A stretch of DNA of 64,000 nucleotides, taken from positions 186,001-250,000 of the forward strand of contig NZ_FTOV01000005.1 of the NCBI RefSeq assembly GCF_900156825.1, read 5' to 3'. Made by a program: the position numbers and the translations under genes. The notes under the pieces were generated by a model. The model saw only the letters and a program-made list of their open reading frames with translations. It was not told where the DNA came from and searched no databases. Below, piece after piece: positions 9,911-19,300 of this stretch. Source of the DNA: Chryseobacterium gambrini. GTDB taxonomy: Bacteria > Bacteroidota > Bacteroidia > Flavobacteriales > Weeksellaceae. Each line of letters starts with the position of its first letter. The first letter of the stretch is position 1.

Positions 9911-9960
9911 TTTTTCTTTTTCGTTGCCTTCGACTTCGCTCAGGCAACGGAAAAGAAAAA
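9911..9960. repeat. Long inverted repeat with TTCGACTTCGCTC loop
   Basis: The arms TTTTTCTTTT..CGTTGCCT and AGGCAACG..AAAAGAAAAA enclose a loop rich in TTCG/GCTC. The loop resembles that of the palindromes at 39.36 and 39.55 kb. It sits in the 248-base gap between the cytoplasmic GH17 and the secreted GH16 and could act as a terminator or mRNA-processing hairpin. A related fragment (CCTTCGACTGGCTCAGG) follows at about 9970. Confidence 0.65.
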
Positions 9961-10056
9961 AAATGGGAACCCTTCGACTGGCTCAGGATAAACTTCAGGT
10001 GGATTAAGCTGCCCAAATAAAACTTCCATTAACCGACAACCATCAACCAAAACTCC

Positions 10057-10953
10057 TCAATACTTCAACTTCTCGTGTTTGTCCCAAATTCCCCAATGTG
10101 CGCCGACTTCGCCTTCGGGACCGACTTTCCAACTTTCATCGAAAGAGGAAAAGTAGAAACAGTCGATTTCCTCGTCCATACACCACAATTGGGTATTGAT
10201 GAAATAATCGAGCGCATTTTTTTCTGATGGAAAAGCGCCTTTTAGTTCTTCGCCTTTACTTGGCCAACCTGTTTCGGAAATGATAACGGGTTTTCCGTTG
10301 GCTGCCTGTTTTGCCTGATAGTACATTTGCTTCATATAATTGAGCGAATTTTCGGCGGGACAGCTTTCCCAAAATGGATAACAGTTCGCTAAAATAACGT
10401 CGCAAGCTTCGGTAATTCTTGGTTTTATGGTGAATTCGTAATAAGCATCTACATAGCCTACTGGAATTTTGGGGATTTCTTTTTTTACTCGGTTGATGAA
10501 ATCCAGCAACTCGTCTTCGGACAAATCTTTTCGGTACATTACTTCATTTCCGACTGCTGCAATGTCTACAAAACCTTCTTTGGCAAGTTTTATCAATCCT
10601 TCCACTTCTCTTTCGTTGATTTCGGGATCGTCGCCCAACCAAGCTCCGACCAAGGTTTTCATTCCGAATTCTTTGGCGATTTTCGGGATATGTTCGTTGC
10701 CTTCGGTGCAGGAAAACGAGCGAACCCACGAAGTGTGCGGTTTCAGGATTTCCATTCTTCGGCGAACCTGTTCTTCGGAAATGATGTCGCCGGGTTTTTG
10801 TCCGTCTTCATATAAACTGAAACAAAAGCCGTGAACGCCGTTGTACAGAATTTCTCTGAACAAATCTTTTTTTTCGGTTTCGGTTTTTCCTTTGATGTAA
10901 TTATCCTGATTTTGCTTGGGTAAGGATAAATACAGCTCTGCTCTGTATGACAT
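10057..10953 (-). CDS. Cytoplasmic GH17 beta-1,3-glucanase
   Basis: A 298-residue protein made only of a GH17-type TIM barrel. The 'AVGNEVMYR' motif places the acid/base at Glu137, and 'ISETGWPS', the classic GH17 signature, places the nucleophile at Glu227. No signal peptide, lipobox or sorting domain is present, so it should act in the cytoplasm on imported beta-1,3-gluco-oligosaccharides. It is closely similar along its length to the GH17 domain fused to the transporter encoded just upstream, including 'KPHT.W.R', 'IPKIAKE' and 'VDIAAVGNEV', so the two are probably a tandem duplication. The 114-base gap upstream holds short tandem repeats. Endo- versus exo-action or transglycosylation cannot be told apart here. 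Confidence 0.85.
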   Translation of the reverse strand: MSYRAELYLSLPKQNQDNYIKGKTETEKKDLFREILYNGVHGFCFSLYEDGQKPGDIISEEQVRRRMEILKPHTSWVRSFSCTEGNEHIPKIAKEFGMKTLVGAWLGDDPEINEREVEGLIKLAKEGFVDIAAVGNEVMYRKDLSEDELLDFINRVKKEIPKIPVGYVDAYYEFTIKPRITEACDVILANCYPFWESCPAENSLNYMKQMYYQAKQAANGKPVIISETGWPSKGEELKGAFPSEKNALDYFINTQLWCMDEEIDCFYFSSFDESWKVGPEGEVGAHWGIWDKHEKLKY

Positions 10954-10972
10954 GTTCTTAGATTATAGTTGT

Positions 10973-11014
10973 GATAAATGATAAATGATAAATGATGATT
11001 GATAAATGATGATT
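10973..11014. repeat. Short tandem repeat of a GATAAAT unit
   Basis: Several head-to-tail copies of a 7-base GATAAAT-type unit, the later ones interrupted by GATGATT. The array lies between the transporter-GH17 gene and the cytoplasmic GH17 gene, about 20 bases before the latter's start. It is not in a reading frame. Copy number may vary between strains. Confidence 0.6.
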
Positions 11015-11067
11015 TAGTCTAGCATTTCCTGTCTTTTAGTCTTGTGTCTTTTTTAAAATTTGAAATT

Positions 11068-13416
11068 TTAATTGGCATCCCACAATCCCCACGAAGTTCC
11101 TGCCCAACCTTCGTAATGAATTTTCCAAGATTCATCGAAAGAAGAGAAATAAAACAGGTTGATTTGTTCTTTTGATGTCCATTTTTGCGCTTCGACAAAG
11201 TATCTCATCAGATGTTCGGGAGATGGTTCTGCATGTTGTACCGCTTCGCCTTTACTCGGCCAACCGGTTTCTGCGATGATGATTTCTTTTCCACCTGCGA
11301 TTTTTTGGGTTTGATGATACATTTCCTGCAAATACATTCCGGCGTGGTCTATGGATGCGCCTTCCCAGAAAGGATAACAATTGATTAAAATTTTATCGCT
11401 TGCAGAAATCAATTTCGGGTGATTGATGATTTCGTAATACACATCAATATACGTTACAGGAACATTCAGCGTTTGATTTTTAACTTGTTGAATGTAACCC
11501 AATAAAGTTTCTTCGTTTTGGTCGCCACGGAAAAGCACTTCGTTTCCAACGGCGGCGATATCTACATTTCCTTCTTTGATCAATTGAATTAAAGACTGAA
11601 TTTCCTGCTGATTTTCGGTTTCATCTTTGCCAATCCAAGCTCCCATTAATATTTTGAAGCCCATTTCTTTGGCGATTTTCGGGATATTTTCGTGTCCGTG
11701 GGTGGAAGAAAATACCCTGATCCATTGCGTATGAGGTTTTAATACTTCGAGGCGTTTTCTGATTTGCTCTTCGGTGATGAAGTCTCCCGGAAATTGTTTT
11801 TCGGTAAAAACGCTGAAACAAATTCCGGTCATTCCTGCTTTGAAAACCGTTGAAAATTCGGTTTTTATACCTTCAACATTTGTATAATCGAAAGTTGGAA
11901 AATAATATTGTGGGAATTTCTGTTGCAATTGCAGTCTGGAAAGTCCGGCAAGGTTCATTCCTTCTAAAACATTATTGGCACCGTATCCTGAAGGTTTTGG
12001 GGCTTTTCTTTTTTCTAACAAATCTCTTACTTCTCTGGCTTTGGCTTCATCTACATCATAATTTTTCATAGTCCAAATGGCAGTCAAAGTTCCAAGAATC
12101 GGAATTCCAACAAAGAAAATTCTTAACCAAAACATCGTTTCATCGGTTTGTGTAGCGGCATTGGATTGAAAAGCGACCAGAGAAAGAATCATCCCACTTA
12201 ATAATCCCGCAACAGCGGTTCCGAATTTTACCATCCACCAATAAATGGCGCCTAAACTTCCTTCTCTTCTTTTTCCTGTGTTGAGCTCATCAATATCGAT
12301 TACATCCGAAGTCATCGACATCATTAAGGTAAACAAACTCCCGATTCCGAAGGAGAAAAACGGCAACGCAAACAAAAACAGATACGGTTTGCCCGGAACG
12401 AAAAGTAAATACAGTAAAATATAACCAACGATTGAAATACCCTGAGAAACCAAAAATGCTTTCTTCTTCCCCATTAGTTTCGACATTCTTGCCACGATAG
12501 GAATGACTGCAACGGTTGTAATAATTGCGCCTACACTCCCGAATAAAGTGGGCCATAATCCAAATCCCTCTTCATTTCCTTTGAACAAATAATATTTGAT
12601 GATGAAGTAGGAAAATCCGGCTGTAGTCTGAAATGCATTAAATATTAAAAAAGTGGCAATACATATTTTTCTGAACGGTTTAATTTCTACCGAAGCTTTC
12701 AATCCTTCTTTTATTTCGCCGAAACTTCCTAAAATTCCTTTCAAATCAATCGGGCTGTAGTTTTCGTGGAGTGTCGATTTGCTCGGAATAAAAAATGCCG
12801 GAATTGCCGCTAAAATGGCACAACCAATAGCAACATAAACCGCCAGAGTTCTCACCGCAACATCACTGGATGGAAATAAGGACTGATCTGCCATGATTAC
12901 CCAAAACCAAGGTGCAACCACCCAAGCTAACTGACCAATCAACTGAGAAGTCGCCATAATATTGGTACGCTCATGGAAATCGTCGCTCATTTCGTAACCC
13001 ATTGCTACATAAGGAATACTGAAGATGGTTAATCCTGAATAAAAAATAAGTGAAACCACCAAAAAGTACCAAAAATTGTACGTAACGCCATTTTCAGCAT
13101 ACAACTGCCACATTAAAGCAAACGAAATCCCTAAAATAATAGCTCCTGCTAAAACATACTGTCTTCTTCTTCCCCATTGGGATTTGGTATTATCGCTTAC
13201 GTATCCCATAATCAAATCAAACAAAGCATCATAAAACTTGGGAATAAAGTAGGTTAAGCCTAACAAAAATCCGCTAAAGCCGAGTTTCTCTACCAATACA
13301 ACGGTGAAAATCCCGATCATTGCAGGAAACATCTGGTTCGCCAACATTCCCAACCCAAAAGCGACCTTCTGACCGATTGGAACTTTATTCGCTGATTTTT
13401 TGATTTGATCTGCCAT
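11068..13416 (-). CDS. MFS (GPH-type) sugar symporter fused to a cytoplasmic GH17 domain
   Basis: Residues about 15-450 form a 12-helix major facilitator carrier of the glycoside-pentoside-hexuronide (MelB-like) group, with 'GYVSDNTKSQWGRRRQY' after helix 2 and 'DVIDIDELNTGKRREG' in the second half. A linker (about 455-500) leads to a GH17 barrel (about 505-782) with 'AVGNEVLFR' (Glu626) and 'IAETGWPSKGE' (Glu716). In this carrier family both termini are cytoplasmic, so the hydrolase faces the inside and could cut the sugar as it enters. The gene is 21 bases after the GH30 gene, suggesting one transcript. One open frame covers the whole fusion; a sequencing artefact joining two genes is unlikely but not excluded. 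Confidence 0.85.
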   Translation of the reverse strand: MADQIKKSANKVPIGQKVAFGLGMLANQMFPAMIGIFTVVLVEKLGFSGFLLGLTYFIPKFYDALFDLIMGYVSDNTKSQWGRRRQYVLAGAIILGISFALMWQLYAENGVTYNFWYFLVVSLIFYSGLTIFSIPYVAMGYEMSDDFHERTNIMATSQLIGQLAWVVAPWFWVIMADQSLFPSSDVAVRTLAVYVAIGCAILAAIPAFFIPSKSTLHENYSPIDLKGILGSFGEIKEGLKASVEIKPFRKICIATFLIFNAFQTTAGFSYFIIKYYLFKGNEEGFGLWPTLFGSVGAIITTVAVIPIVARMSKLMGKKKAFLVSQGISIVGYILLYLLFVPGKPYLFLFALPFFSFGIGSLFTLMMSMTSDVIDIDELNTGKRREGSLGAIYWWMVKFGTAVAGLLSGMILSLVAFQSNAATQTDETMFWLRIFFVGIPILGTLTAIWTMKNYDVDEAKAREVRDLLEKRKAPKPSGYGANNVLEGMNLAGLSRLQLQQKFPQYYFPTFDYTNVEGIKTEFSTVFKAGMTGICFSVFTEKQFPGDFITEEQIRKRLEVLKPHTQWIRVFSSTHGHENIPKIAKEMGFKILMGAWIGKDETENQQEIQSLIQLIKEGNVDIAAVGNEVLFRGDQNEETLLGYIQQVKNQTLNVPVTYIDVYYEIINHPKLISASDKILINCYPFWEGASIDHAGMYLQEMYHQTQKIAGGKEIIIAETGWPSKGEAVQHAEPSPEHLMRYFVEAQKWTSKEQINLFYFSSFDESWKIHYEGWAGTSWGLWDAN

Positions 13417-13437
13417 TTTTCTTGTGTGTTTTTTTAA

Positions 13438-14922
13438 TTAAAAAGTTAAATGAACCGTTTGCAGTGCTTTTGCACTGATGCGAACCGGAATTTTTTGATT
13501 TTCTAAGGAAATTTCGATATTTTTTGCCTGTTCCGATGGATTGAAAACTACCACCGCAACTGAACCGTCGGGATTTTTAGCGGCTGTTACTTGCAATTCT
13601 TTATCCGTATTTTCAAAACCAATTCTTACGGCTTCGGGACGAATAAATTTGCTGAAATGCACCATCGTGTAGTATAAAGGCGTCACATACACTTCGTCTT
13701 TTTCGGGATCTACCAAAATCGGTGCGCCACACCAGTTTTTAAACCAGTTCGGACCGCCGTTTTTATCCAAAACCATATTCCAATCGATCCAGCCATCTAC
13801 CTGATTGTTCAAGCAACCGATGATGTCTCCTGCGTAACGGAAAACCGGAACGTATTTCGGATGCAGATATTTTTCTTCTTCTTTCGCCCAGTCAAATCCC
13901 CAATCTGTCGCTTCTGCGCTCCAATACCACGAATCATCTTTCCATTTCGGAATATCGCCGTCTATACAAGCTTCAGTTTGAATCAAATGTTTTGAAGGAT
14001 TTTTCTGATGTGCATATTGCAGCTCGTCTTCAAAAATTTTATAGGTGCTGTCGTACCAATGAATGGCTGTTCCTGCAAAATATTTGGAAGATTTTTCGGA
14101 GCGGTACATTTCGTCTACCCAGTTTTTAAGTTCAGAACGGTTTTGGTCGTAGCCGAAAATTTTTACGTTTCCGTAGCCGTCTTTTTCTAATTTCGGACCT
14201 AAGAAATTTTCCACGAAATCGGTCATTTCTTTTGGGGTAAACAACATACTTTCCCAGTTTCCGCCGTTTCCATGGGGTTCGTTGATTACGGTAATTCCCC
14301 AGATCGGAATGCTCAGTTTTTTATATTCGGTTAAATATTTTGAAAAATAGAGTGCAAAGGTTTCGCTGTATTGCGGCAATAATTTTCCGTTGATCCACGC
14401 ATTGTTATCTTTCATCCAAGGCGGTGAAGTCCACGGTGAAGCCAGTATTTTAAACCCGTTTTTTGAAATTTTCTGCGCTTCTTTAATCATCGGAACCAAA
14501 TCATCCATATCTTCCTTCACCGAAAAATGTTTTAGTTCTTTATCATCCGCAACCGGAGCGTAGGTGTAATTTTTCAGAGAAAAATCGCAAGAGGCAATCG
14601 TGATTCTGGTTAAAGAATAATTGGCGCCATCTTCCCCAAAATACAATTGCAATACTTTTTCCCTGTTTTCCTTGCTTAATTTGTTGAGCAAATACGCAGA
14701 ACTTTCGGTAAAAGCACCACCAAATCCCGTAATTTTTTGGAATTTCTGTTCGGGATTGAGTTTAATTTTAATTGAATTTTCAACAGGTTTTACCGCATCA
14801 ATTTTGGTTAATTGATTTCCACTTGCAGAGGTTTCGTAGATGTCTGTCTTCCACGATTTTTGAGATTGACAACTCATCATCAAACTGGTTATTAAGGCGA
14901 TATGTAGGATTTTTGTTTTCAT
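13438..14922 (-). CDS. GH30 lipoprotein, probable beta-1,6-glucanase
   Basis: A lipoprotein signal ('ITSLMMSCQS', Cys18) precedes a GH30 barrel and C-terminal beta domain. Seen motifs are 'ITGFGGAFTESSA' at the start of the barrel, 'SPWTSPPWM', 'VINEPHG' with acid/base Glu215, and 'QTEACIDG' with nucleophile Glu317. GH30 members with these motifs include glucosylceramidases and beta-1,6-glucanases. In a beta-1,3-glucan locus the likely task is removing beta-1,6-linked branches of laminarin-type glucans (inference). The lipobox places it in an envelope membrane, probably at the surface or in the periplasm. It lies between the GH17 lipoprotein gene (133 bases upstream) and the transporter fusion (21 bases downstream). 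The 494-residue length is usual. Confidence 0.87.
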   Translation of the reverse strand: MKTKILHIALITSLMMSCQSQKSWKTDIYETSASGNQLTKIDAVKPVENSIKIKLNPEQKFQKITGFGGAFTESSAYLLNKLSKENREKVLQLYFGEDGANYSLTRITIASCDFSLKNYTYAPVADDKELKHFSVKEDMDDLVPMIKEAQKISKNGFKILASPWTSPPWMKDNNAWINGKLLPQYSETFALYFSKYLTEYKKLSIPIWGITVINEPHGNGGNWESMLFTPKEMTDFVENFLGPKLEKDGYGNVKIFGYDQNRSELKNWVDEMYRSEKSSKYFAGTAIHWYDSTYKIFEDELQYAHQKNPSKHLIQTEACIDGDIPKWKDDSWYWSAEATDWGFDWAKEEEKYLHPKYVPVFRYAGDIIGCLNNQVDGWIDWNMVLDKNGGPNWFKNWCGAPILVDPEKDEVYVTPLYYTMVHFSKFIRPEAVRIGFENTDKELQVTAAKNPDGSVAVVVFNPSEQAKNIEISLENQKIPVRISAKALQTVHLTF

Positions 14923-14952
14923 ATTTTTGGATTTTTTTCCAAATGTTTTTTA

Positions 14953-15025
14953 TCTCGCAGATTATACAGATTTCGCAGATTAAAAAAGTTTAAATAAATC
15001 TGCCCAATTAGCTAAATCTGCGAGA
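14953..15025. repeat. Two-part palindrome built on TCTCGCAGATT
   Basis: The outer arms TCTCGCAGATT (14953-14963) and AATCTGCGAGA (15015-15025) pair perfectly. The inner arms GCAGATT (14975-14981) and AATCTGC (14997-15003) also pair. The element fills the gap between the GH17 lipoprotein and GH30 genes and looks like a dispersed REP-type palindrome; it could also act as a transcript hairpin. Confidence 0.65.
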
Positions 15026-15055
15026 GCATTACCTTTTTGAATCATCTGAAAATCA

Positions 15056-16327
15056 TCATTTCGTTTCCAACAATTGTTTCTCAAATTCGCGGTGTGGAGG
15101 CATTTCCACAGAATCTAACAATCGTTTCAGATTTCCGTTAAAGGTTTTCTGAATGGTATTTCCGTCTCGTTTTAGTTTTTTAAACGCACCTTCATCCACC
15201 AAATACCAAACTGCATATTTTGCATTTCCGTCGACGGTAAACAATCCGAAATGATTTTCCGAACCACCTGAATTTCCGGCATCTTTCCAAGGTTCATCGA
15301 AGGCTTCGAAATAGAAACAAGAAATTCCCGCTTCATTTGTCCAATCTCTCATTTTATGGTAGAAAATTCCGGCTTTGTATTCATCTACTGCTTTAGAATC
15401 GTTACTTCCGTACAACTCATTGGAAAATGTTGCCCAACCGGTTTCTCCAATATGAATTGGTTTATCTACGCCTAAACTCTGCATATACTTTTTCACCGAA
15501 TTGTACTGTGATTTTGCATAATTCACGGAGCGATTCATCGCCAAATCCAATTGTTTTTCTTTGGAAAACTGAAATTCCTCTTCCGAAATTCCCCAAAAAA
15601 TGGGATTGTAATGCGTGTCGTGCATCGGATAGGTGTGCATCGAAATATAATCCACTGCTTTTATCAACTCATTGAGCTCTTTAGTGTGATATTCTTTGTC
15701 GACACCGCCCCAACTTGCAAAATTGTCGGAACTGGTAATCCATAAATCTTTCGGCAATTCACCCTTTTTCTTTAATTCCTGCAAATGATTTACCCATTTC
15801 AAAATCACGGAAGGCTGCACGTAGTAGGCGGTTGCCCATTTTACCATCGCTTCGTTTCCTACTGCAATCACTTTAATGATTTCCGGATATTCGTTCGCCA
15901 ATTCTACGGCGTGTGCCATTTCCGAAGCGTTTCTTTCGCTTTCTTCGTGGTGATTGGGTTCAAAACCTGTCCACGCATTTTTACAGTCGATCCACGCGCC
16001 GAGCATTACATACATTTCAAATTCAGGATTTTCCTGACGCAATTCTTTAATCGCTTTCAGCACATTTACGGCTTCCGGAAGATGCACATTATACGTTCTG
16101 ATGATTTTCACACCCATCGCCGAAAGAATTTTCATATCTTCTTTCAACTGCGAAACGGTAGGTTGCACTCTTCTGGAATTGGTTCGGTAACCACCGTAAG
16201 ACATCGCTAAATAATCGGGATTTCCCAAAATTTCGGATGCACTTTTATGTTTGATTGTGTTTTGCATACTGTTACATGACATTAAATAGGTCAAAATAAG
16301 AATTGGTATTACACGGAATAATTTCAT
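15056..16327 (-). CDS. GH17 lipoprotein, surface or periplasmic beta-1,3-glucanase
   Basis: A lipoprotein signal ('LTYLMSCNSM', Cys18) is followed by one GH17-type barrel of about 390 residues. The motif 'AVGNEAM' supplies Glu159 as likely acid/base, and 'IGETGWATFSN' supplies Glu295 as nucleophile. It is clearly more distant from the two cytoplasmic GH17 domains than they are from each other, and its signature reads GWAT rather than GWPS. It starts 20 bases after the stop of the phosphorylase gene, so the two are almost certainly cotranscribed. Expected role: hydrolysing or trimming beta-1,3-gluco-oligosaccharides before inner-membrane import. Confidence 0.82.
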   Translation of the reverse strand: MKLFRVIPILILTYLMSCNSMQNTIKHKSASEILGNPDYLAMSYGGYRTNSRRVQPTVSQLKEDMKILSAMGVKIIRTYNVHLPEAVNVLKAIKELRQENPEFEMYVMLGAWIDCKNAWTGFEPNHHEESERNASEMAHAVELANEYPEIIKVIAVGNEAMVKWATAYYVQPSVILKWVNHLQELKKKGELPKDLWITSSDNFASWGGVDKEYHTKELNELIKAVDYISMHTYPMHDTHYNPIFWGISEEEFQFSKEKQLDLAMNRSVNYAKSQYNSVKKYMQSLGVDKPIHIGETGWATFSNELYGSNDSKAVDEYKAGIFYHKMRDWTNEAGISCFYFEAFDEPWKDAGNSGGSENHFGLFTVDGNAKYAVWYLVDEGAFKKLKRDGNTIQKTFNGNLKRLLDSVEMPPHREFEKQLLETK

Positions 16328-16347
16328 TAATCATTGAAATTTTTTCA

Positions 16348-19300
16348 TTATTTCAACTGTTCTTTTCTAATTTTCACTTTAATCAAAGAGATTTTTCCGT
16401 TTCTTTTGAAGATGTTCGCGGAGTCTTCTTGATTGACGGTTAAACTGTTCTCTATTTTTGCTTCGCATTGTTCATTAAAAATTTCTACGCTTTCGGTTTC
16501 CGAAATTTCATAGATTACCGGAACTTCACACTTGGTAAAAAACAAGGAATTTTCGGGTAATTTCAGTGATGAAGCATTGGATTTCACATCAAAATATTCG
16601 ATGGTTTTTTCTTCGGTTAAGAACTCTTCTTTTCTTAATAAATCGGGCTTAAACTGCAATTGTCCGTATTTTACCAAGATCCCCAATTCTCCGAAACGGC
16701 TCAGCAAGTCTTCTTTTACCTGTCCCGTCATTCCCGGTTGCTGTGCGCCTTTTCCAAATGGAGAGTGCGAATAGGCATCGGTTGGAAATGCGCCGTACAA
16801 TTCTGGAGATTTGTGAACGCCGATTCCTTCGTTGATTTCGTAGAAATGTTCCAGTAATCTTCCCACCGTTTCTGGTGAAGCATTTTCATTGATGGCTTTT
16901 TGGCAAACTTCCATTACGGCTAACAATAATTTGGAAACCATATGCCAATAAATGGAGCCTAAACCTTCGTAACCGTAGAACGTTCCGCTTCTTCCTGTAA
17001 ATTCTTTATGATTAAAAACTTCTTCAAAAATTCCTAAAATCAAGGCTTTTTCCTGATTTTCAACCTTTAAATCATCTAAAGCTGATTCTAGATCTCCTGC
17101 ATTTTTGAAATTTCCATTGAAATGATAATTTCCTAACACATCTTTTTCGATGATTTGGGTGTTTTTTTCGGAAACCAAATTTTGAAGCAATGCTGATTGC
17201 TGCACTAAATTTTCCGGAATGCTGTTTCTTTCTAAAAAGCCTTTCAATTGCTTGTTCGGATAGAGTAAATAGCTGTATTGATCCTCCCTGAACAAAGCCG
17301 AATTTTTCAGCGCATCCAAAACTTTCAACGCTTCATTTGAACTTAAAAATTGAGAACTCAACACCGCAACTTGTCCTTCCAACATTTCGCTGAGATACGA
17401 AACCGCCACCGATTTTTCGTTAGAAGTCATCAAATTATACGCGTGATACAAACCGTCTTTTCTTTCGTTGGCTTTGATGGAATGTTCCAAAAACTGTAAC
17501 GAAAGGTTGGTAAATCTTCTTAAACCTTCCAAAGAAACGGTTCGTTTTTTACCCCAAAATCCTTTCTGATAAACGTGATTTCGGTATTCCGAAGCGGCTT
17601 CTCCGAATACATCGAGGATTTTTTTGCGGTCTTCGTTGCTGATATTTCCTTCCAACAAATGAAGATTTTCCAGAAAACCTTCTCGTATTTTTTTGTAAAA
17701 ATCGACCAGTTCGCTGGAGATTTGTACGTTTTCCAAAGCCGAATTTTCAAAAACAGCCTGGAAGAATTTCATCATTCTTCTTAAGTAATACAGCGTCACC
17801 ATCGAAACGCCGTTTCCAACCAAAGCGTTATTGGCATCGTTCCATTCCGGACGTTGCGTGTTCATCCAGATGCCACCTTCCAAAATGAAATTGGATAATT
17901 TGGCGAGAACGGTTGCGAGTATTTTTTCGGTGAAATTCACCTTCAAAACGTCTCCGTTTTCGTCACAGAGCAAAGCACCGTCTGCTCCGATTTCTTTTCT
18001 TCTTTCGTGAATTGTTGAATCCAAATCGAAATCAAAATCAATGGTATCTTTCGGATTTTCCAAGATTTCGGTGTAGGATTTTATTTTGTACGGAACATTT
18101 GCATACACGAAATATTCTTTGTCTAAAAGTGTTTCTAAAGAATTTGGGAAATAATTTTCGGCAAATTCTAAAAATTTCAACAGATAAATAATCTGATGAT
18201 CGCCCCAGTAACCAATGTAGCTCCAAGGATCGTCGGCTTCTATGGTTTCCCAATCGAAACCGTCTTTGGTTACCCGGTACGGATTGTAACCGTCAAAAGT
18301 CGTTGCATTCAGGAATTTAAAAATCATTCCTTCGATAAAATACGGATACGAATGCGCCAAAGCTTCCCAATTCTGGAAAATATCTCTCCAGTTTCCTTCA
18401 TAATCGAGGATTTTAGAACCGTTGATTTCACTTCTGGTATTGATGGAAAATTTGTTCCAGGGACGGGAAGGATCGCCGTGACGGCGGGAAAATTTGAGCG
18501 GTAAATATTCTTTAGCCAATCTTATGAAATCAGCATCTTCTGTATTTTTTAACGATTCATTTAATTCAAAAAGACTAAATTTTTCTGGAAGATTATTTAA
18601 AATTTCTTTTGAATGATTGAATATATTTTGATTCGCTTTTTCTAAATATTTGGAAAAATCCCACTTTTCTATGGTGTAATTGTCATCAAAAATTCCGCCA
18701 CGCATTATATTGAACAACGTGTTGGAAAAATGTCGGCTGTCTCGCAGATCGTCGTTGGTAAACTGCAATCCATCGGCAGACGCGACTAGTTTTTTGAGAT
18801 TTTCAGTGCCTAAATCAATATCGTTCTGGATTTTTTCAGCAAGATTTTTTTCGTTTTTAATGCGTTCAATCCAACCGATTACATTGGATTGAGACTGATT
18901 AACATTGGCGATAAACCACCATTCTTTCTCATCATTTGTGTTTAATGCTAATTCCTGCTGAATAAAATAGGCTCCTTTTTCGCCTTTAATATCGTTTTCC
19001 TGTATAATTTTTTCGCCTTTTCTGAAATTTTTCAACTGAAGTGAAGACAGCAAATACGTTGGATTTTCTGTGCCAATGGAAAAAACGGTGTTTGCTTTCA
19101 AGGCTTCACTTGGTTCTGCTTTATCCACAATAATGGCACTTAATGCGAAAATTCCGAGTCCGGATTTTTGATCGAGTTCGGTGCGTTTGTATGCATCGCC
19201 CAAATTGCTGACACGGTTTTGCAAATCGCTTCCGATTCCGTACGGTAAAATATTTTGCAGTCCGTCTAAAACGGTTATATATTGATTTCCAGTCGCTAAA

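Noticed and set aside
10973..11014. CRISPR-like repeat array
   Set aside because: The 7-base units lack spacers and no cas gene is present anywhere in the window.
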